Assembly (NCBI GenBank): GCA_009746045.1
Contig: RPFO01000080.1
Span: 7,976,207 to 8,040,206 of the forward strand
Direction of reading: 5' to 3'
DNA: 64,000 nt
DNA from: Mesostigma viride
Lineage: Eukaryota > Streptophyta > Mesostigmatophyceae > Mesostigmatales > Mesostigmataceae
Part shown: positions 1 to 13,200 of the stretch, piece by piece
Numbering within the stretch: the first letter of the stretch is position 1
Layout: each line of letters starts with the position of its first letter
Position numbers and translations under genes: made by a program
Notes under the pieces: generated by a model
The model's input: the letters and a program-made list of their open reading frames with translations, nothing else
Told to the model about the DNA's origin: nothing
Database searches by the model: none

Positions 1-182
1 CTGACGGGGGTGCATCTTTCCCGAGATATATTTCGACATCGAAAAGGCAAAAGAAACGACGGCGGGCGTAACTAGCACAACCATGTTGGTCATGTGCTCT
101 TCCAGTAAGACAAGAAACGACGGCGGGCGTAACTATCACACGGTCCAGGAGGAGAGTGACGTTGGCAGAATTATGGTGTTTG
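1..182. other. Left-edge unique sequence with a short direct repeat
   Basis: The stretch AAACGACGGCGGGCGTAACT occurs twice (about 54-73 and 115-134), separated by about 60 bases. Apart from this short direct repeat I see no gene, promoter or RNA here. Purine microsatellite begins at about 185. Confidence 0.5.
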
Positions 183-262
183 TAAAAGGGGGGGTAAGAG
201 GGAGGGGAGAGAGAGGGAGAGAGAGAGGGAGGGAGAGAGAGAGAGAGGGGAGAGAGGGGAGA

Positions 263-295
<33 letters not shown>

Positions 296-316
296 AGAGA
301 GGAGAGGAGAGGGAGA

Positions 317-369
<53 letters not shown>

Positions 370-1858
370 AGAGGAGAGAGAGAGGGGAGGGAGGGAGGGA
401 GGGAGGGAGGGAGGGAGGGAGGAGGAGGGAGAGGAGGAGGGAGGAGGAGGGAGGGAGGGAGGGGAGGAGAGGGAGAGGAGAGGGAGAGGAGAGGAAGGGA
501 GAGGGAGAGGGAGAGGGAGAGGGAGAGGGAGAGGGAGAGGGAGAGAGAGAGGGAAGAGGGAGAGGGAGAGGGAGAGGGAGAGGGAGAGGGAGAGGAGAGG
601 GAGAGAGGGAGAGAGGAGAGGGAGAGGGAGAGGAGAGGGAGAGGGAGGGGAGAGGGAGAGGGAGGAGAGGGAGAGGAGAGAGGGAGGAGGGAGAGGGAGA
701 GGGAGAGGGAGAGGGAGAGGGAGAGGGAGAGGGAGAGGGAGAGGAGAGGGAGAGGGAGAGGGAGAGGGAGAGGGAGAGGGAGAGGGAGAGGGAGAGGGAG
801 AGGGAGGGAAGGGAGAGGGAGAGGGAGAGGGAGAGGGAGAGGGAGAGGGAGAGAGGGAGGGGAGGGAGAGGGAGAGGGAGAGGGAGAGGGAGAGGGAGAG
901 GGAGAGGGAGAGGGAGAGGGAGAGGGAGAGGGAGAGGGAGAGGGAGAGGGAGAGGGAGAGGGAGAGGGAGAGGGAGAGGGAGAGGGAGAGGAGAGGAGAG
1001 GGAGAGGGAGAGGGAGAGGGAGAGGGAGAGGGAGAGGGAGAGGGAGAGGGAGAGGGAGAGGGAGAGGGAGAGGGAGAGGAGAGGGAGAGGAGAGGGAGAG
1101 GAGAGGGAGAGGGAGAGGGAGAGGGAGAGGAGAGGGAGAGGGAGAGGGAGAGGGAGAGGGAGAGGGAGAGGGAGAGGGAGAGGGAGAGGGAGAGGGAGAG
1201 GGAGAGGGAGAGGGAGAGGGAGAGGGAGAGGGAGAGGGAGAGAGGAGAGGGAGAGGGAGAGGGAGAGGGAGAGGAGAGGGAGAGGGAGAGGGAGAGGGAG
1301 AGGGAGAGGGAGAGGGAGAGGGAGAGGGAGAGGGAGAGGGAGAGGGAGAGGGAGAGGGAGAGGGAGAGGGAGAGGGAGAGGAGAGGGAGAGGGAGAGGGA
1401 GAGGGAGAGGGAGAGGGAGAGGGAGAGGGAGAGGGAGAGGGAGAGGGAGAGGGAGAGGGAGAGGGAGAGAGGGAGAGGGAGAGGAGAGGGAGAGGGAGAG
1501 GGAGAGGGAGGGAGAGGGAGAGAGAGGGAGAGGGAGAGGGAGAGGGAGAGGGAGAGGGAGAGGGAGAGGGAGAGGGAGAGGGAGAGGGAGAGGAGAGGGA
1601 GAGGGAGAGGGAGAGGGAGAGGGAGAGGGAGAGGGAGAGGGAGGGAGAGGGAGGGAGAGGAGAGGGAGAGGGAGAGGGAGAGGAGAGGGAGAGGAGAGGG
1701 AGAGGGAGAGGGAGAGGGAGAGGGAGAGGGAGAGGGAGAGGGAGAGAGAGGGAGAGGGAGAGGGAGAGGGAGAGGGAGAGGGAGGGCGTAAGCGGAGAGG
1801 GAGAGGGAGAGGGAGAGGGAGACGGAGAGGGAGAGGGAGAGGGAGAGGGAGAGGGAGG
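183..1858. repeat. Purine microsatellite, (GGGAGA)n with (GA)n and (GGGA)n patches
   Basis: One strand is almost pure G and A: GA dinucleotides and GGGA at the left, then long runs of the hexamer GGGAGA with occasional one-unit deletions (GGAGAGGAGA). A polypurine/polypyrimidine mirror tract like this can form triplex DNA (known chemistry). The R/E/G-rich and S/P/L-rich open frames over it arise from composition, not coding. Confidence 0.97.
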
Positions 1859-2308
1859 GCGTAAGCGTAAGCGTAAGCCTAAGCGTAAGCGTAAGCGTAA
1901 ACCTAAGCGTAAGCATAACCGTAAGCGTAAGCGTAACCGTAGGGAGAGGGAGTAAGCGTAAGCGTAAGCGTAAGCGTAAGCGTAAGCGTAAGCGTAAGCG
2001 TAAGCGTAAGCGTAAGCGTAAGCGTAAGCGTAAGCGTAAGCGTAAGCGTAAGCGTAAGCGTAAGCGTAAGCGTAAGCGTAAGCGTAAGCGTAAGCGTAAG
2101 CGTAAGCGTAAGCGTAAGCGTAAGCGTAAGCGTAAGCGTAAGCGTAAGCGTAAGCGTAAGCGTAAGCGTAAGCGTAAGCGTAAGCGTAAGCGTAAGCGTA
2201 AGCGTAAGCGTAAGCGTAAGCGTAAGCGTAAGCGTAAGCGTAACCGTAAGCGTAACCGTAAGCGTAAGCGTAACCGTAAGCGTAACCGTAAGCGTAAGCG
2301 TAACCGTA
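1859..2308. repeat. (GTAAGC)n hexanucleotide array
   Basis: About 75 head-to-tail GTAAGC units, nearly perfect in the centre, with CTAAGC, ATAACC and GTAACC variants at both edges. The adjoining GA array contains the transition motif GGGCGTAAGC at about 1787 and 1857, so the two arrays interleave. It is not a known canonical telomere repeat (TTAGGG or TTTAGGG class). Confidence 0.97.
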
Positions 2309-2936
<628 letters not shown>

Positions 2937-2984
2937 TTAGCCACATCGTGTTTTGTTCTTGGATTGATGACGCACCGCACGCAA

Positions 2985-3765
2985 CGCTCGTGACCTGCAC
3001 CCGCAGGCGAAAAAGAACGAACCACAATGATAGCATGGTTGTGAGTGACAATTGACGACATCACGCTACAAGGAGCATGACGCAAAAGGGATTAAAAATC
3101 GGCATGAAAAACCTGGTGAAAAATAAGAGGGAGAGGGGGGGAGAGGGAGAGGGAGAGAGAGTCGTCGTTCAGGAAGCCGGCATGACGCAAAATGGGATGA
3201 ATACTCAACATGACAGGTGAAAAAACATGAGAAAAACAACGTACATAAAATCCCGCAACTCACTCTTGTTGTTGCTGATGCTGCTGTCGTTGTTCTTGTT
3301 GTCAGGCCCGTTGTTCTTGATTTAATGATGTAAGTGCTGCTCGTACGCAACGCTCGTGACCTGCACCCGCAGGCGAAAAAGAACGAACCACAATGATAGT
3401 ATTGTTGTGAGTGACAATTGACGACATCACGCTACAAGGAGCATGACGCAAAAGGGATTTAAAATCGGCATGAAAAACCTGGTGAAAAATAAGAGGGAGA
3501 GGGGGGGAGAGGGAGAGGGAGAGAGAGTCGTCGTTCAGGAAGCCGTCATGACGCAAAATGGGATGAATACTCAACATGCCAGGTGAAAAAAAAAATAGAA
3601 AAACCACGTACGTAAAATCCCGCAACTCACTCTTGTTGGAGCTGATGCTGCTGTCGTTGTTGTTGTTGTCAGGCCCGTTGTTCTTGATTTCCAAAGAAGA
3701 AAGCCGTGAAGCTGCTCGTACGCATTATGGGGGCTGCACCCGCAGGCGAAAAAGAACGTGGACCA
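2985..3765 (+). repeat. Three tandem copies of a ~366-373-bp repeat
   Basis: The block CTGCACCCGCAGGCGAAAAA recurs at 2995, 3361 and 3734, giving spacings of 366 and 373. Copies 1 and 2 share nearly everything, including GACATCACGCTACAAGGAGC, an internal GGGAGAGG patch, and a (GTT/GCT)n tail ending at GTTGTTCTTGATTT. Copy 3 diverges after about 30 bases. The open reading frames on either strand simply repeat with the unit, so I treat this as non-coding repeat. Sequence from about 3770 to 3943 is unique and featureless. Confidence 0.85.
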
Positions 3766-3943
3766 CAGTCGGTCACTGGACGTGCGGTGGCGGGCGTGGT
3801 GGGCGCATCCGGCGGTGCGCGCCTGCAAAACACCGCATCAATTACCTGGGCGGGCTGGGTGCGCACCTTCCAAAGTCCCTGGTGTGTGTCAGTGCAGCGT
3901 CGACATGGCATGCGAGGATATGTGCGTACGTACGACGAATCAT

Positions 3944-4527
3944 GTGAAACGACTGGTCCAACCTGAAAAATTTTAAATTTTTGCCGTGTCCAGTAACGGT
4001 CCTAGGTTGCACCCGCGGGACGTTCCGACAGCTGTACAGAAAAGATCACAAAGATACGCCGCGCAACGACGCCTGTGCCCGGCAAATCATTTGTGAGCCC
4101 GGAACTGAACAGTCACTGCAAATGTCGAGTATTTATTGCTCCATCCCCACAAAAAAGCGTTCCGGACCTGTTCGAAGCGAAGAGCACTGACAGGGATCGG
4201 ACCCGAGCCAGATTTGTGTGCGGACCATGATGGCTGGCCTCCCTCACTCCGCAACCTCACTCTGGACGCAGGTTCGAATCCTGTCAGTGCTATTCGCTTC
4301 GAACAGTTCCGGAACGCTTTTTTTGGGGGGGTGGAGCAATAGATTTTCGACGTTTGTAGTGACTGTTCAGTTCCCGACTCACATTTGCCGGGCACTGGCG
4401 TCATTCCGCGGCGTATCTTTCTGATCTATTCTGTACAGCTGCCGGAACGTCCCGCGGGTGCAACCTAGGACCGTTACTGGACACGGCAAAAATTCAAAAT
4501 TTTTTTAGGTTGGACCAGTCGTTTCAC
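3944..4527. mobile_element. Foldback (long inverted repeat) element, ~584 bp
   Basis: The sequence from GTGAAACGACTGGTCCAACC (3944) inward matches, on the opposite strand, the sequence from 4527 inward. It continues through the AT spacer, GTGTCCAGTAACGGTCCTAG, CACCCGCGGGACGTTCCG and CTGTACAGA to a loop of about 20 bases near 4235. The arms are about 280 bp, with scattered mismatches and small indels. This is the shape of a foldback MITE. I see no clear target-site duplication and no transposase. Confidence 0.85.
4183..4291 (+). other. tRNA-like core of the foldback element (not a called tRNA)
   Basis: AGCACTG at 4183-4189 pairs with CAGTGCT at 4285-4291, and GGTTCGAATCC (4271-4281) is a perfect B-box/T-loop motif. 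The 109-nt length, the lack of a convincing A box or D arm, and the symmetric continuation of the palindrome all argue against a functional tRNA. Each arm reads like the 3' half of a tRNA. An antisense open frame here shows the peptide ALTGFEP, which I know as typical of spurious ORFs over tRNA genes. Confidence 0.45.
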
Positions 4528-5125
4528 ACCAAACGACTTTTTGCACCAATAGGAGTCGACACTGCGTGTTCAGACTCCCAAGTACTCGGGCACCCACACC
4601 TGCCGGGGGAGTACATTGTAATGCTATTCACTAGAACAGTTCCGGATGTAGCGTTAGTGATGATGTTGTACAATATATTTCAATCACGTTTGTCAGAGTG
4701 TGCGTTTTTCCGACATGTAGGGCAGGTTGTACAACATTCTGTGCGCCAACCATGTGTACTACATGTATCGATTAGTATCACTACATGTATATTCCGTCAT
4801 GATCGCAGGATTAGTAACTACTGGGCTACATGTTAGTGTACCCTTACTAGGCTACTATGTAGAACCTTCAGAACCTGATTCTACCTTCCAAAATTCTAAT
4901 TATGCGCCATGGATCAGTTTTGAAATGTAGAACGAGCCTACGTGGAGGGCATGACATCAGTCCAGCTGGCACCGCCGCGCACCATGACCGAGGGAACACG
5001 CCGTCACGTGCATGTAATGCAATGTTTGGAGACGACGGGCATGCATGCATGGTTAATTTTTGGCGGCGAATATTTTCCGCGCCAAAAAAATTCCGCGGTA
5101 CCCTCCGTACCGTGAAAAGTGGGTG
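4528..5125. other. Unannotated spacer
   Basis: Unique sequence between the foldback element and the giant inverted repeat. It contains short palindromic words (CTACATGTA, GCATGCATGC) and a CCGCGGTACC stretch near 5093. I find no coding frame with protein-like composition, no RNA gene and no clear regulatory site. Confidence 0.4.
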
Positions 5126-5272
5126 CACGGTGCGCGCACCCCTTGCGGAAGTGGCCATGGCGACTGCTTTTAGACGAAACGTGACAAATCTGGCTCGCGG
5201 AAAGCAGAAAAAATGCTCGATTCTTGGAGAAAATTAGTTACTGATTCTAATTTATGGTGGGATAGTTGCGAT

Positions 5273-5671
5273 CTATAATGTCGCGGGCTCTTTTTCTTTA
5301 CCATCGGCAGGGGGGTCCGGCCTGAATTTCTGTCGGGATGAATAAAGTATAATTGATGCCTGCAGGTGTGATTGTCGATTGTTGCCAGTTTTGATGGTCC
5401 TAATGGAAGCTAGTTTAATGATGTTTCTAAAGCCGTAAAAATTCCCGCTGCTATCTTTACCTTTCCCGTCATTTTGCGGTAAGATAACATTAGGCCTGCG
5501 CCATGCGCGCCCGACCTCTCCATGAAAGGGTGGCCTTTCTTGTGCGCCTGGGCACGAATAAATGCCCGTTATGGTACGTTCTTGTATTAAACGTCCTAAG
5601 ATAGCGCTTTCCTGCTTTCTTACCTCGTTGAGCGTAAGCTTTTTGCCTTCTTTCCGGCCAGATGCAGCCAT
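5273..5671 (-). pseudogene. Left-arm copy of the arm-tip ORF (frameshifted)
   Basis: This 132-codon minus-strand frame matches the first ~100 residues of the right-arm ORF at 26425-26925, starting MAASGRKEGKKLTLNEVRK. After ...NNRQS it leaves that frame because one A is missing (ATCACACC here, ATCAACACC on the right), so it ends early with a different tail. The right copy continues about 65 residues further. I recognise no domain. Because the arms are near-identical in DNA, similarity between the frames does not by itself show coding constraint. Confidence 0.35.
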
Positions 5672-6111
5672 GAAGTTGCGGGTCCTGGCGCTGCATCGCT
5701 GGATTCCTGGATGTTTTTAAGCAAGTTCGTCTGTGACGTGGCTGGCTTGCTGCAGCGCGTGGCCCACAACCTGTCGGGAAGGTGTAATGCTTTTATTTCC
5801 ATGCTTCTCTGAAATTTCTTTTGCTTTATAGACAGTTGTGTTCGAGGAAATTCACGCGGTCTTCCTAAGCAGCGGCATCATTTTCCCCAGACACTGACGA
5901 GCTGGCACCTGTCTCCTAAAGAGAGCGGCTCGTGCTTGTTAGAAAGGAGGCAGTGTGCATTTTGCGGGACACAATGCTTTGGTGGCACATGCGTCAGGTA
6001 GGCTGTTCCAATGGTCTCTTCACCTTTCCCACTGAGTAAATGTTAGCATTTGTCATGCTAACCAGAGCAGCTAGCCACAGGTTGGCTGGATAAAAAGTCA
6101 GCTTATTTTCT

Positions 6112-6120
6112 CTTTATATA
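6112..6120 (-). promoter_or_regulatory. TATA-box candidate, left arm
   Basis: Reads TATATAAAG on the minus strand, pointing outward toward the left tip of the inverted repeat. It is the mirror copy of the candidate at 25976-25984. It lies about 440 bases upstream of the start of the arm-tip ORF. Confidence 0.45.
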
Positions 6121-6341
6121 CTGCGTGTGTGGTCCTCCACGTGTCCGGCTTGTTGGGCATTTTGGAAGAGGGTTTATAATGTGTTGTTGGGTGGAACAAC
6201 TTGGTTGTTGGCACAAAATCACACATTATTAGCCTGAGATAGGCATGACATATGCTGCTCAGGCGTGTCGTCCTACCAGCCTTGTTGTTAAGGGTAGACT
6301 CACAAGGCTGGCTGTGCCGATGGAGGGGTGGGGCGTGCTAG

Positions 6342-7319
6342 CCCCCCCCCACACCCACGCATGCATGCTAGCCCACCCCCACACCCACGCATGCATGCTA
6401 GCCCCGGCCCCGGCCCCCCCACACCCACGCATGCATGCTAGCCCCCCCCCACACCCACGCATGCATGCTAGCCCACACTCACACCCACGCATGCATGCTA
6501 GCCCACCCCCACACCCACGCATGCATGCTAGCCCCCCCACACACCCACGCATGCATGCCAGCCCCCCCACACACCCACGCATGCATGACCGCCCCCCCCA
6601 CACCCACGCATGCATGCTAGCCCACCCCCACACCCACGCATGCATGCTAGCCCCCCCACACACCCACGCATGGATGCCAGCCCCCACACACACCCACGCA
6701 TGCATGACAGCCCCCCCACACACCCACGCATGCATGCTAGCCCCCCACACACACCCACGCATGCATGCCAGCCCCCCCACACACCCACGCATGCATGACC
6801 GCCCCCCCCACACCCACGCATGCATGCTAGCCCACCCCCACACCCACGCATGCATGCTAGCCCCCCCACACACCCACGCATGGATGCCAGCCCCCACACA
6901 CACCCACGCATGCATGACAGCCCCCCCACACACCCACGCATGCATGCTAGCCCCCCACACACACCCACGCATGCATGCCAGCCCCCATACACACCCACGC
7001 ATGCATGCCAGCCCCCCCCCACACTTACGCATGCATGCTAGCCCCCCACACACACCCACGCATGCATGCCAGCCCCCCCCACACCCACGCATGCATGCCA
7101 GCCCCCCCCACACTTACGCATGCATGCTAGCCCCCCACACACACCCACGCATGCATGCCAGCCCCCCCCACACCCACGCATGCAGGCTAGCCCAACCCCA
7201 CACCCACGCATGCATGCCAGCCCACCCCCACACCCACACGTGCATGCCAGCCCACCCCCACACCCACGCATGCATGCCAGCCCACCCCCACACCCACGCG
7301 TGCATGCCAGCCCACCCCT
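6342..7319 (-). repeat. 30-bp minisatellite, left arm (~32 units)
   Basis: Units combine CACCCACGCATGCATGC with CAGCCCC or TAGCCCC and a C/A-rich spacer of variable length, so the period is 30-31 bp. GCATGC and GCTAGC palindromes recur in every unit. A ~210-bp block (about 6590-6800) is repeated at about 6800-7010 and is single on the right arm. Histidine/cysteine/methionine-rich frames on both strands are artefacts of a period near a multiple of three. Confidence 0.95.
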
Positions 7320-7594
7320 AGCTTGAGCGTGCTTGTAAAGTTTTTGCATGGTTTATTAAAATGAGTGGAATATGTATTTATTGCATTAAATGTTAATTTT
7401 ATTGATCATGAATGAAAATGGTCAACATTGCCGAAGTGCCCCTAAATTGCTCAATATTGTGTGCTCAAGAATTCAATGAGGATTGTCATCATGGAAACCC
7501 GCACAAATTCACGATTCCGGGCATGCATGTGAAAGTATCAAGAACAATTTTCAATTAAGAATGGTATCTCATTGTTCCATGAATCAATATGACT
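7320..7594. other. Spacer between minisatellite and satellite, left arm
   Basis: AT-rich unique sequence, mirrored at about 24714-24990. I see no gene or RNA in it. It is useful as a single-copy marker for each arm. Confidence 0.7.
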
Positions 7595-10278
7595 CCATGT
7601 ACGTAGACAAGCCATGATGACCCCATGGGAGCCTAAATCCTCATCATTAAATACATAAATGCCACCCATGTACGTAGACGGGCCATGATGACACCAATGG
7701 AGCCTGAATCCTCATCATTAATTACATAAATGCCAACCATGTACATACACGGGCAATGATGACACCATGGGAGCCTGAATCCTCATCATTAATTACATAA
7801 ATGCCAACCATGTACGTAGGCCAGCCATGATGACACTGTGGGAGCCTGAATCCTCATCATTAATTTCATACATGCCAACAACACGTAGACGGGCCATAAT
7901 GACACCACGGGAGCCTGAATCCTGATCATTTTTTTTTCTTTGACATCCATGTACGTAGGCCAGCCATGATGACACCATGGGAGCCTGAATCCTCATCATT
8001 TTTTTTCTGAGACATCCATGTACGTAGGCCAGCCATGATGACACCATGGGAGCCTGAATCCTCATCATTTTTTTTCTGAGACATCCATGTACGTAGGCCA
8101 GCCATGATGACACCATGGGAGCCTGAATCCTCATCATTAAATACATACATGCCATCCATGTACGTAGACAGGCCATGACATCTGACACCATGGGAGCCTG
8201 AATCCTCATCATTTACTATTCCTTGACATCCATGTACGTAGACGGGCCATGATGACACCATGGGAGCCTGAATCCTCTTCATTTTTTTTTCTTTGACATC
8301 CATGTACATACGTAGGCCAGCCATGATGACACCAATGGAGCCTGAATCCTCATCATTAATTACATACATAAATGCCATGATCATCAATGACCCCATGGGA
8401 GCCTGAATCCTCATCATTAAATACATAAATGCCACGGTCCATGTACGTAGACGGGCCATGATGACACCAATGGAGCCTGAATCCTCATCATTAATTACAT
8501 AAATGCCAACCATGTACATACACGGGCAATGATGACACCATGGGAGCCTGAATCCTCATCATTAATTACATAAATGCCAACCATGTACGTAGGCCAGCCA
8601 TGATGACACTATGGGAGCCTGAATCCTCATCATTCATTTCATACATGCCAACAACACGTAGACGGGCCATAATGACACCACGGGAGCCTGAATCCTCATC
8701 ATTTTTTTTTCTTTGACATCCATGTACGTAGGCCAGCCATGATGACACCATGGGAGCCTGAATCCTCATCATTTTTTTTCTGAGACATCCATGTACGTAG
8801 GCCAGCCATGATGACACCATGGGAGCCTGAATCCTCATCATTAAATACATACATGCCATCCATGTACGTAGACAGGCCATGATGACACCATGGGAGCCTG
8901 AATCCTCATCATTTACTATTCCTTGACATCCATGTACGTAGACGGGCCATGATGACACCATGGGAGCCTGAATCCTCATCATTTTTTTTTCTTTGACATC
9001 CATGTACATACGTAGGCCAGCCATGATGACACCAATGGAGCCTGAATTCTCATCATTAATTACATACATGCCATCCATGTACGTAGACAGGCCATGACAT
9101 CTGACACCATGGGAGCCTGAATCCTCATCATTTACTATTCCTTGACATCCATGTACGTAGACGGGCCATGATGACACCATGGGAGCCTGAATCCTCATCA
9201 TTTTTTTTTCTTTGACATCCATGTACATACGTAGGCCAGCCATGATGACACCAATGGAGCCTGAATCCTCATCATTAATTACATACATAAATGCCAACCA
9301 TGTACATACACGGGCAATGATGACACCAATGGAGCCTGAATCCTCATCATTAATTACATAAATGGCAACCATGTACATACACGGGCAATGATGACACCAT
9401 GGGAGCCTGAATCCTCATCATTTTTTTTTTCTTTGACATCCATGTACATACGTAGGCCAGCCATGATGACACCAATGGAGCCTGAATCCTCATCATTAAT
9501 TACATACATGCCATCCATGTACGTAGACAAGCCATGATGACCCCATGGGAGCCTGAATCCTCATCATTAATTACATACATGCCATCCATGTACGTAGACA
9601 GGCCATGATGACACCATGGGAGCCTGAATCCTCATCATTTACTATTCCTTGACATCCATGTACGTAGGCCAGCCATGGAGACACCATGGGAGCCTGAATC
9701 CTCCTCATTAATTACATAAATGCCAACCATGTACGTAGACAAGCCATGATGACCCCATGGGAGCCTGAATCCTCATCATTAATTACATAAATGCCATCCA
9801 TGTACGTAGACGGGCCATGATGACACCATGGGAGCCTGAATCCTCATCATTTACTATTCCTTGACATCCATGTACGTAGGCCAGCCATGGAGACACCATG
9901 GGAGCCTGAATCCTCCTCATTAATTACATAAATGCCAACCATGTACGTAGACAAGCCATGATGACCCCATGGGAGCCTGAATCCTCATCATTAATTACAT
10001 AAATGCCATCCATGTAAGTAGACGGGCCATGATGACACCATGGGAGCCTGAATCCTCCTCATTAATTACATAAATGCCAACCATGTACGTAGACAAGCCA
10101 TGATGACACCATGGGAGCCTGAATCCTCATCATTAATTACATAAATGCCATCCATGTACGTAGACGGGCCATGATGACACCATGGGAGCCTGAATCCTCA
10201 TCATTAATTACATAAATGCCAACCATGTACGTAGGCCAGCCATGGAGACACCATGGGAGCCTGAATCCTCATCATTAA

Positions 10279-13200
10279 TTACATACATGCCAACAATGTA
10301 GGTAGACAAGCCATGATGACACCATGGGAGCCTGAATCCTCATCATTTATTTTATGAGACATCCATGTACGTAGGCCAGCCATGATGACACCATGGGAGC
10401 CTGAATCCTCATCATTTCTTTTTCTTTGACATCCATGTACGTAGGCCAGCCATGATGACACCATGGGAGCCTGAATCCTCCTCATTAATTACATACATGC
10501 CATCCATGTACGTACACGGGCCATGATGACACCATGGGAGCCTGAATCCTCATCATTTACTATTCCTTGACATCCATGTACGTAGGCCAGCCATGGAGAC
10601 ACCATGGGAGCCTGAATCCTCATCATTAATTACATAAATGCCAACCATGTACGTAGACAAGCCATGATGACACCATGGGAGCCTGAATCCTCCTCATTAA
10701 TTACATAAATGCCAACCATGTACGTAGACAAGCCATGATGACACCATGGGAGCCTGAATCCTCATCATTAATTACATACATGCCATCCATGTACGTAGAC
10801 AGGCCATGATGACACCATGGGAGCCTGAATCCTCATCATTTACTATTCCTTGACATCCATGTACGTAGGCCAGCCATGGAGACACCATGGGAGCCTGAAT
10901 CCTCCTCATTAATTACATAAATGCCAACCATGTACGTAGACAAGCCATGATGACCCCATGGGAGCCTGAATCCTCATCATTAATTACATAAATGCCATCC
11001 ATGTACGTAGACGGGCCATGATGACACCATGGGAGCCTGAATCCTTATCATTTACTATTCCTTGACATCCATGTACGTAGGCCAGCCATGGAGACACCAT
11101 GGGAGCCTGAATCCTCATCATTAATTACATAAATGCCAACCATGTACGTAGACAAGCCATGATGACACCATGGGAGCCTGAATCCTCCTCATTAATTACA
11201 TAAATGCCAACCATGTACGTAGACAAGCCATGATGACACCATGGGAGCCTGAATCCTCATCATTAATTACATACATGCCATCCATGTACGTAGACAGGCC
11301 ATGATGACACCATGGGAGCCTGAATCCTCATCATTTACTATTCCTTGACATCCATGTACGTAGGCCAGCCATGGAGACACCATGGGAGCCTGAATCCTCC
11401 TCATTAATTACATAAATGCCAACCATGTACGTAGACAAGCCATGATGACACCATGGGAGCCTGAATCCTCATCATTTACTATTCCTTGACATCCATGTAC
11501 GTAGGCCAGCCATGATGACACCAATGGAGCCTGAATCCTCCTCGTTAATTACATAAATGCCAACCATGTACGTAGACAAGCCATGATGACCCCATGGGAG
11601 CCTGAATCCTCATCATTTACTATTCCTTGACATCCATGTACGTAGACGGGCCATGATGACACCATGGGAGCCTGAATCCTCATCATTTACTATTCCTTGA
11701 CATCCATGTACGTAGGCCAGCCATGATGACACCAATGGAGCCTGAATCCTCTTCATTTTCTTAATGAGAGGATTCAGGTTACATAAATGCCAACCATGTA
11801 GGTAGACAAGCCATGATGACACCATGGGAGCCTGAATCCTCATCATTTACTATTCCTTGACATCCATGTACGTAGGCCAGCCATGGAGACACCATGGGAG
11901 CCTGAATCCTCCTCATTAATTACATAAATGCCAACCATGTACGTAGACAAGCCATGATGACCCCATGGGAGCCTGAATCCTCATCATTAATTACATAAAT
12001 GCCATCCATGTAAGTAGACGGGCCATGATGACACCATGGGAGCCTGAATCCTCCTCATTAATTACATAAATGCCAACCATGTACGTAGACAAGCCATGAT
12101 GACACCATGGGAGCCTGAATCCTCATCATTAATTACATAAATGCCATCCATGTACGTAGACGGGCCATGATGACACCATGGGAGCCTGAATCCTCATCAT
12201 TAATTACATAAATGCCATTCATGTACGTAGGCCAGCCATGGAGACACCATGGGAGCCTGAATCCTCATCATTAATTACATACATGCCAACAATGTAGGTA
12301 GACAAGCCATGATGACACCATGGGAGCCTGAATCCTCATCATTTATTTTATGAGACATCCATGTACGTAGGCCAGCCATGATGACACCATGGGAGCCTGA
12401 ATCCTCATCATTTCTTTTTCTTTGACATCCATGTACGTAGGCCAGCCATGATGACACCATGGGAGCCTGAATCCTCCTCATTAATTACATACATGCCATC
12501 CATGTACGTACACGGGCCATGATGACACCATGGGAGCCTGAATCCTCCTCATTTACTATTCCTTGACATCCATGTACGTAGACGGGCCATGATGACACCA
12601 TGGGAGCCTGAATCCTCATCATTTTTTTTTCTTTGACATCCATGTACATACGTAGGCCAGCCATGATGACACCAATGGAGCCTGAATCCTCATCATTAAT
12701 TACATACATAAATGCCATGATCATCAATGACCCCATGGGAGCCTGAATCCTCATCATTAAATACATAAATGCCACGGTCCATGTACGTAGACGGGCCATG
12801 ATGACACCAATGGAGCCTGAATCCTCATCATTAATTACATAAATGCCAACCATGTACATACACGGGCAATGATGACACCATGGGAGCCTGAATCCTCATC
12901 ATTAATTACATAAATGCCAACCATGTACGTAGGCCAGCCATGATGACACTATGGGAGCCTGAATCCTCATCATTAAATACATACATGCCATCCATGTACG
13001 TAGACAGGCCATGATGACACCATGGGAGCCTGAATCCTCATCATTTACTATTCTTGACATCCATGTACGTAGACGGGCCATGATGACACCATGGGAGCCT
13101 GAATCCTCATCATTTTTTTTCTTTGACATCCATGTACATACGTAGGCCAGCCATGATGACACCATGGAGCCTGAATCCTCATCATTAATTACATACATGC

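Larger units (their letters stand above)
5126..6330 (-). repeat. Left arm of the giant inverted repeat, unique part
   Basis: Near-identical reverse complement of 25780-26970. It holds an outward-facing TATA box (6112-6120) and a short open frame near the tip. Differences from the right arm are single-base substitutions and 1-3-base indels, for example AAAAAATGC against AAATGC near 5215. Confidence 0.9.

Noticed and set aside
1859-2308. Telomere
   Set aside because: GTAAGC is not a known telomeric hexamer, the array is internal and it has no subtelomeric context.
3302-3966. Overlapping 60-130-codon frames in the ~370-bp repeats
   Set aside because: They repeat with the DNA unit, exist on both strands and contain no motif.
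4183-4291. Functional tRNA gene
   Set aside because: It is too long, has no convincing D arm or A box, and is symmetric with the rest of the palindrome.
4087-4404. 105-codon ORF with the peptide ALTGFEP
   Set aside because: This peptide is the familiar product of translating antisense across a tRNA T-arm. The DNA palindrome explains the frame.
6245-7321. 358-codon His/Cys/Met-rich plus-strand frame and its antisense
   Set aside because: A 30-bp minisatellite keeps any stop-free phase open. Equal openness on both strands argues against coding.
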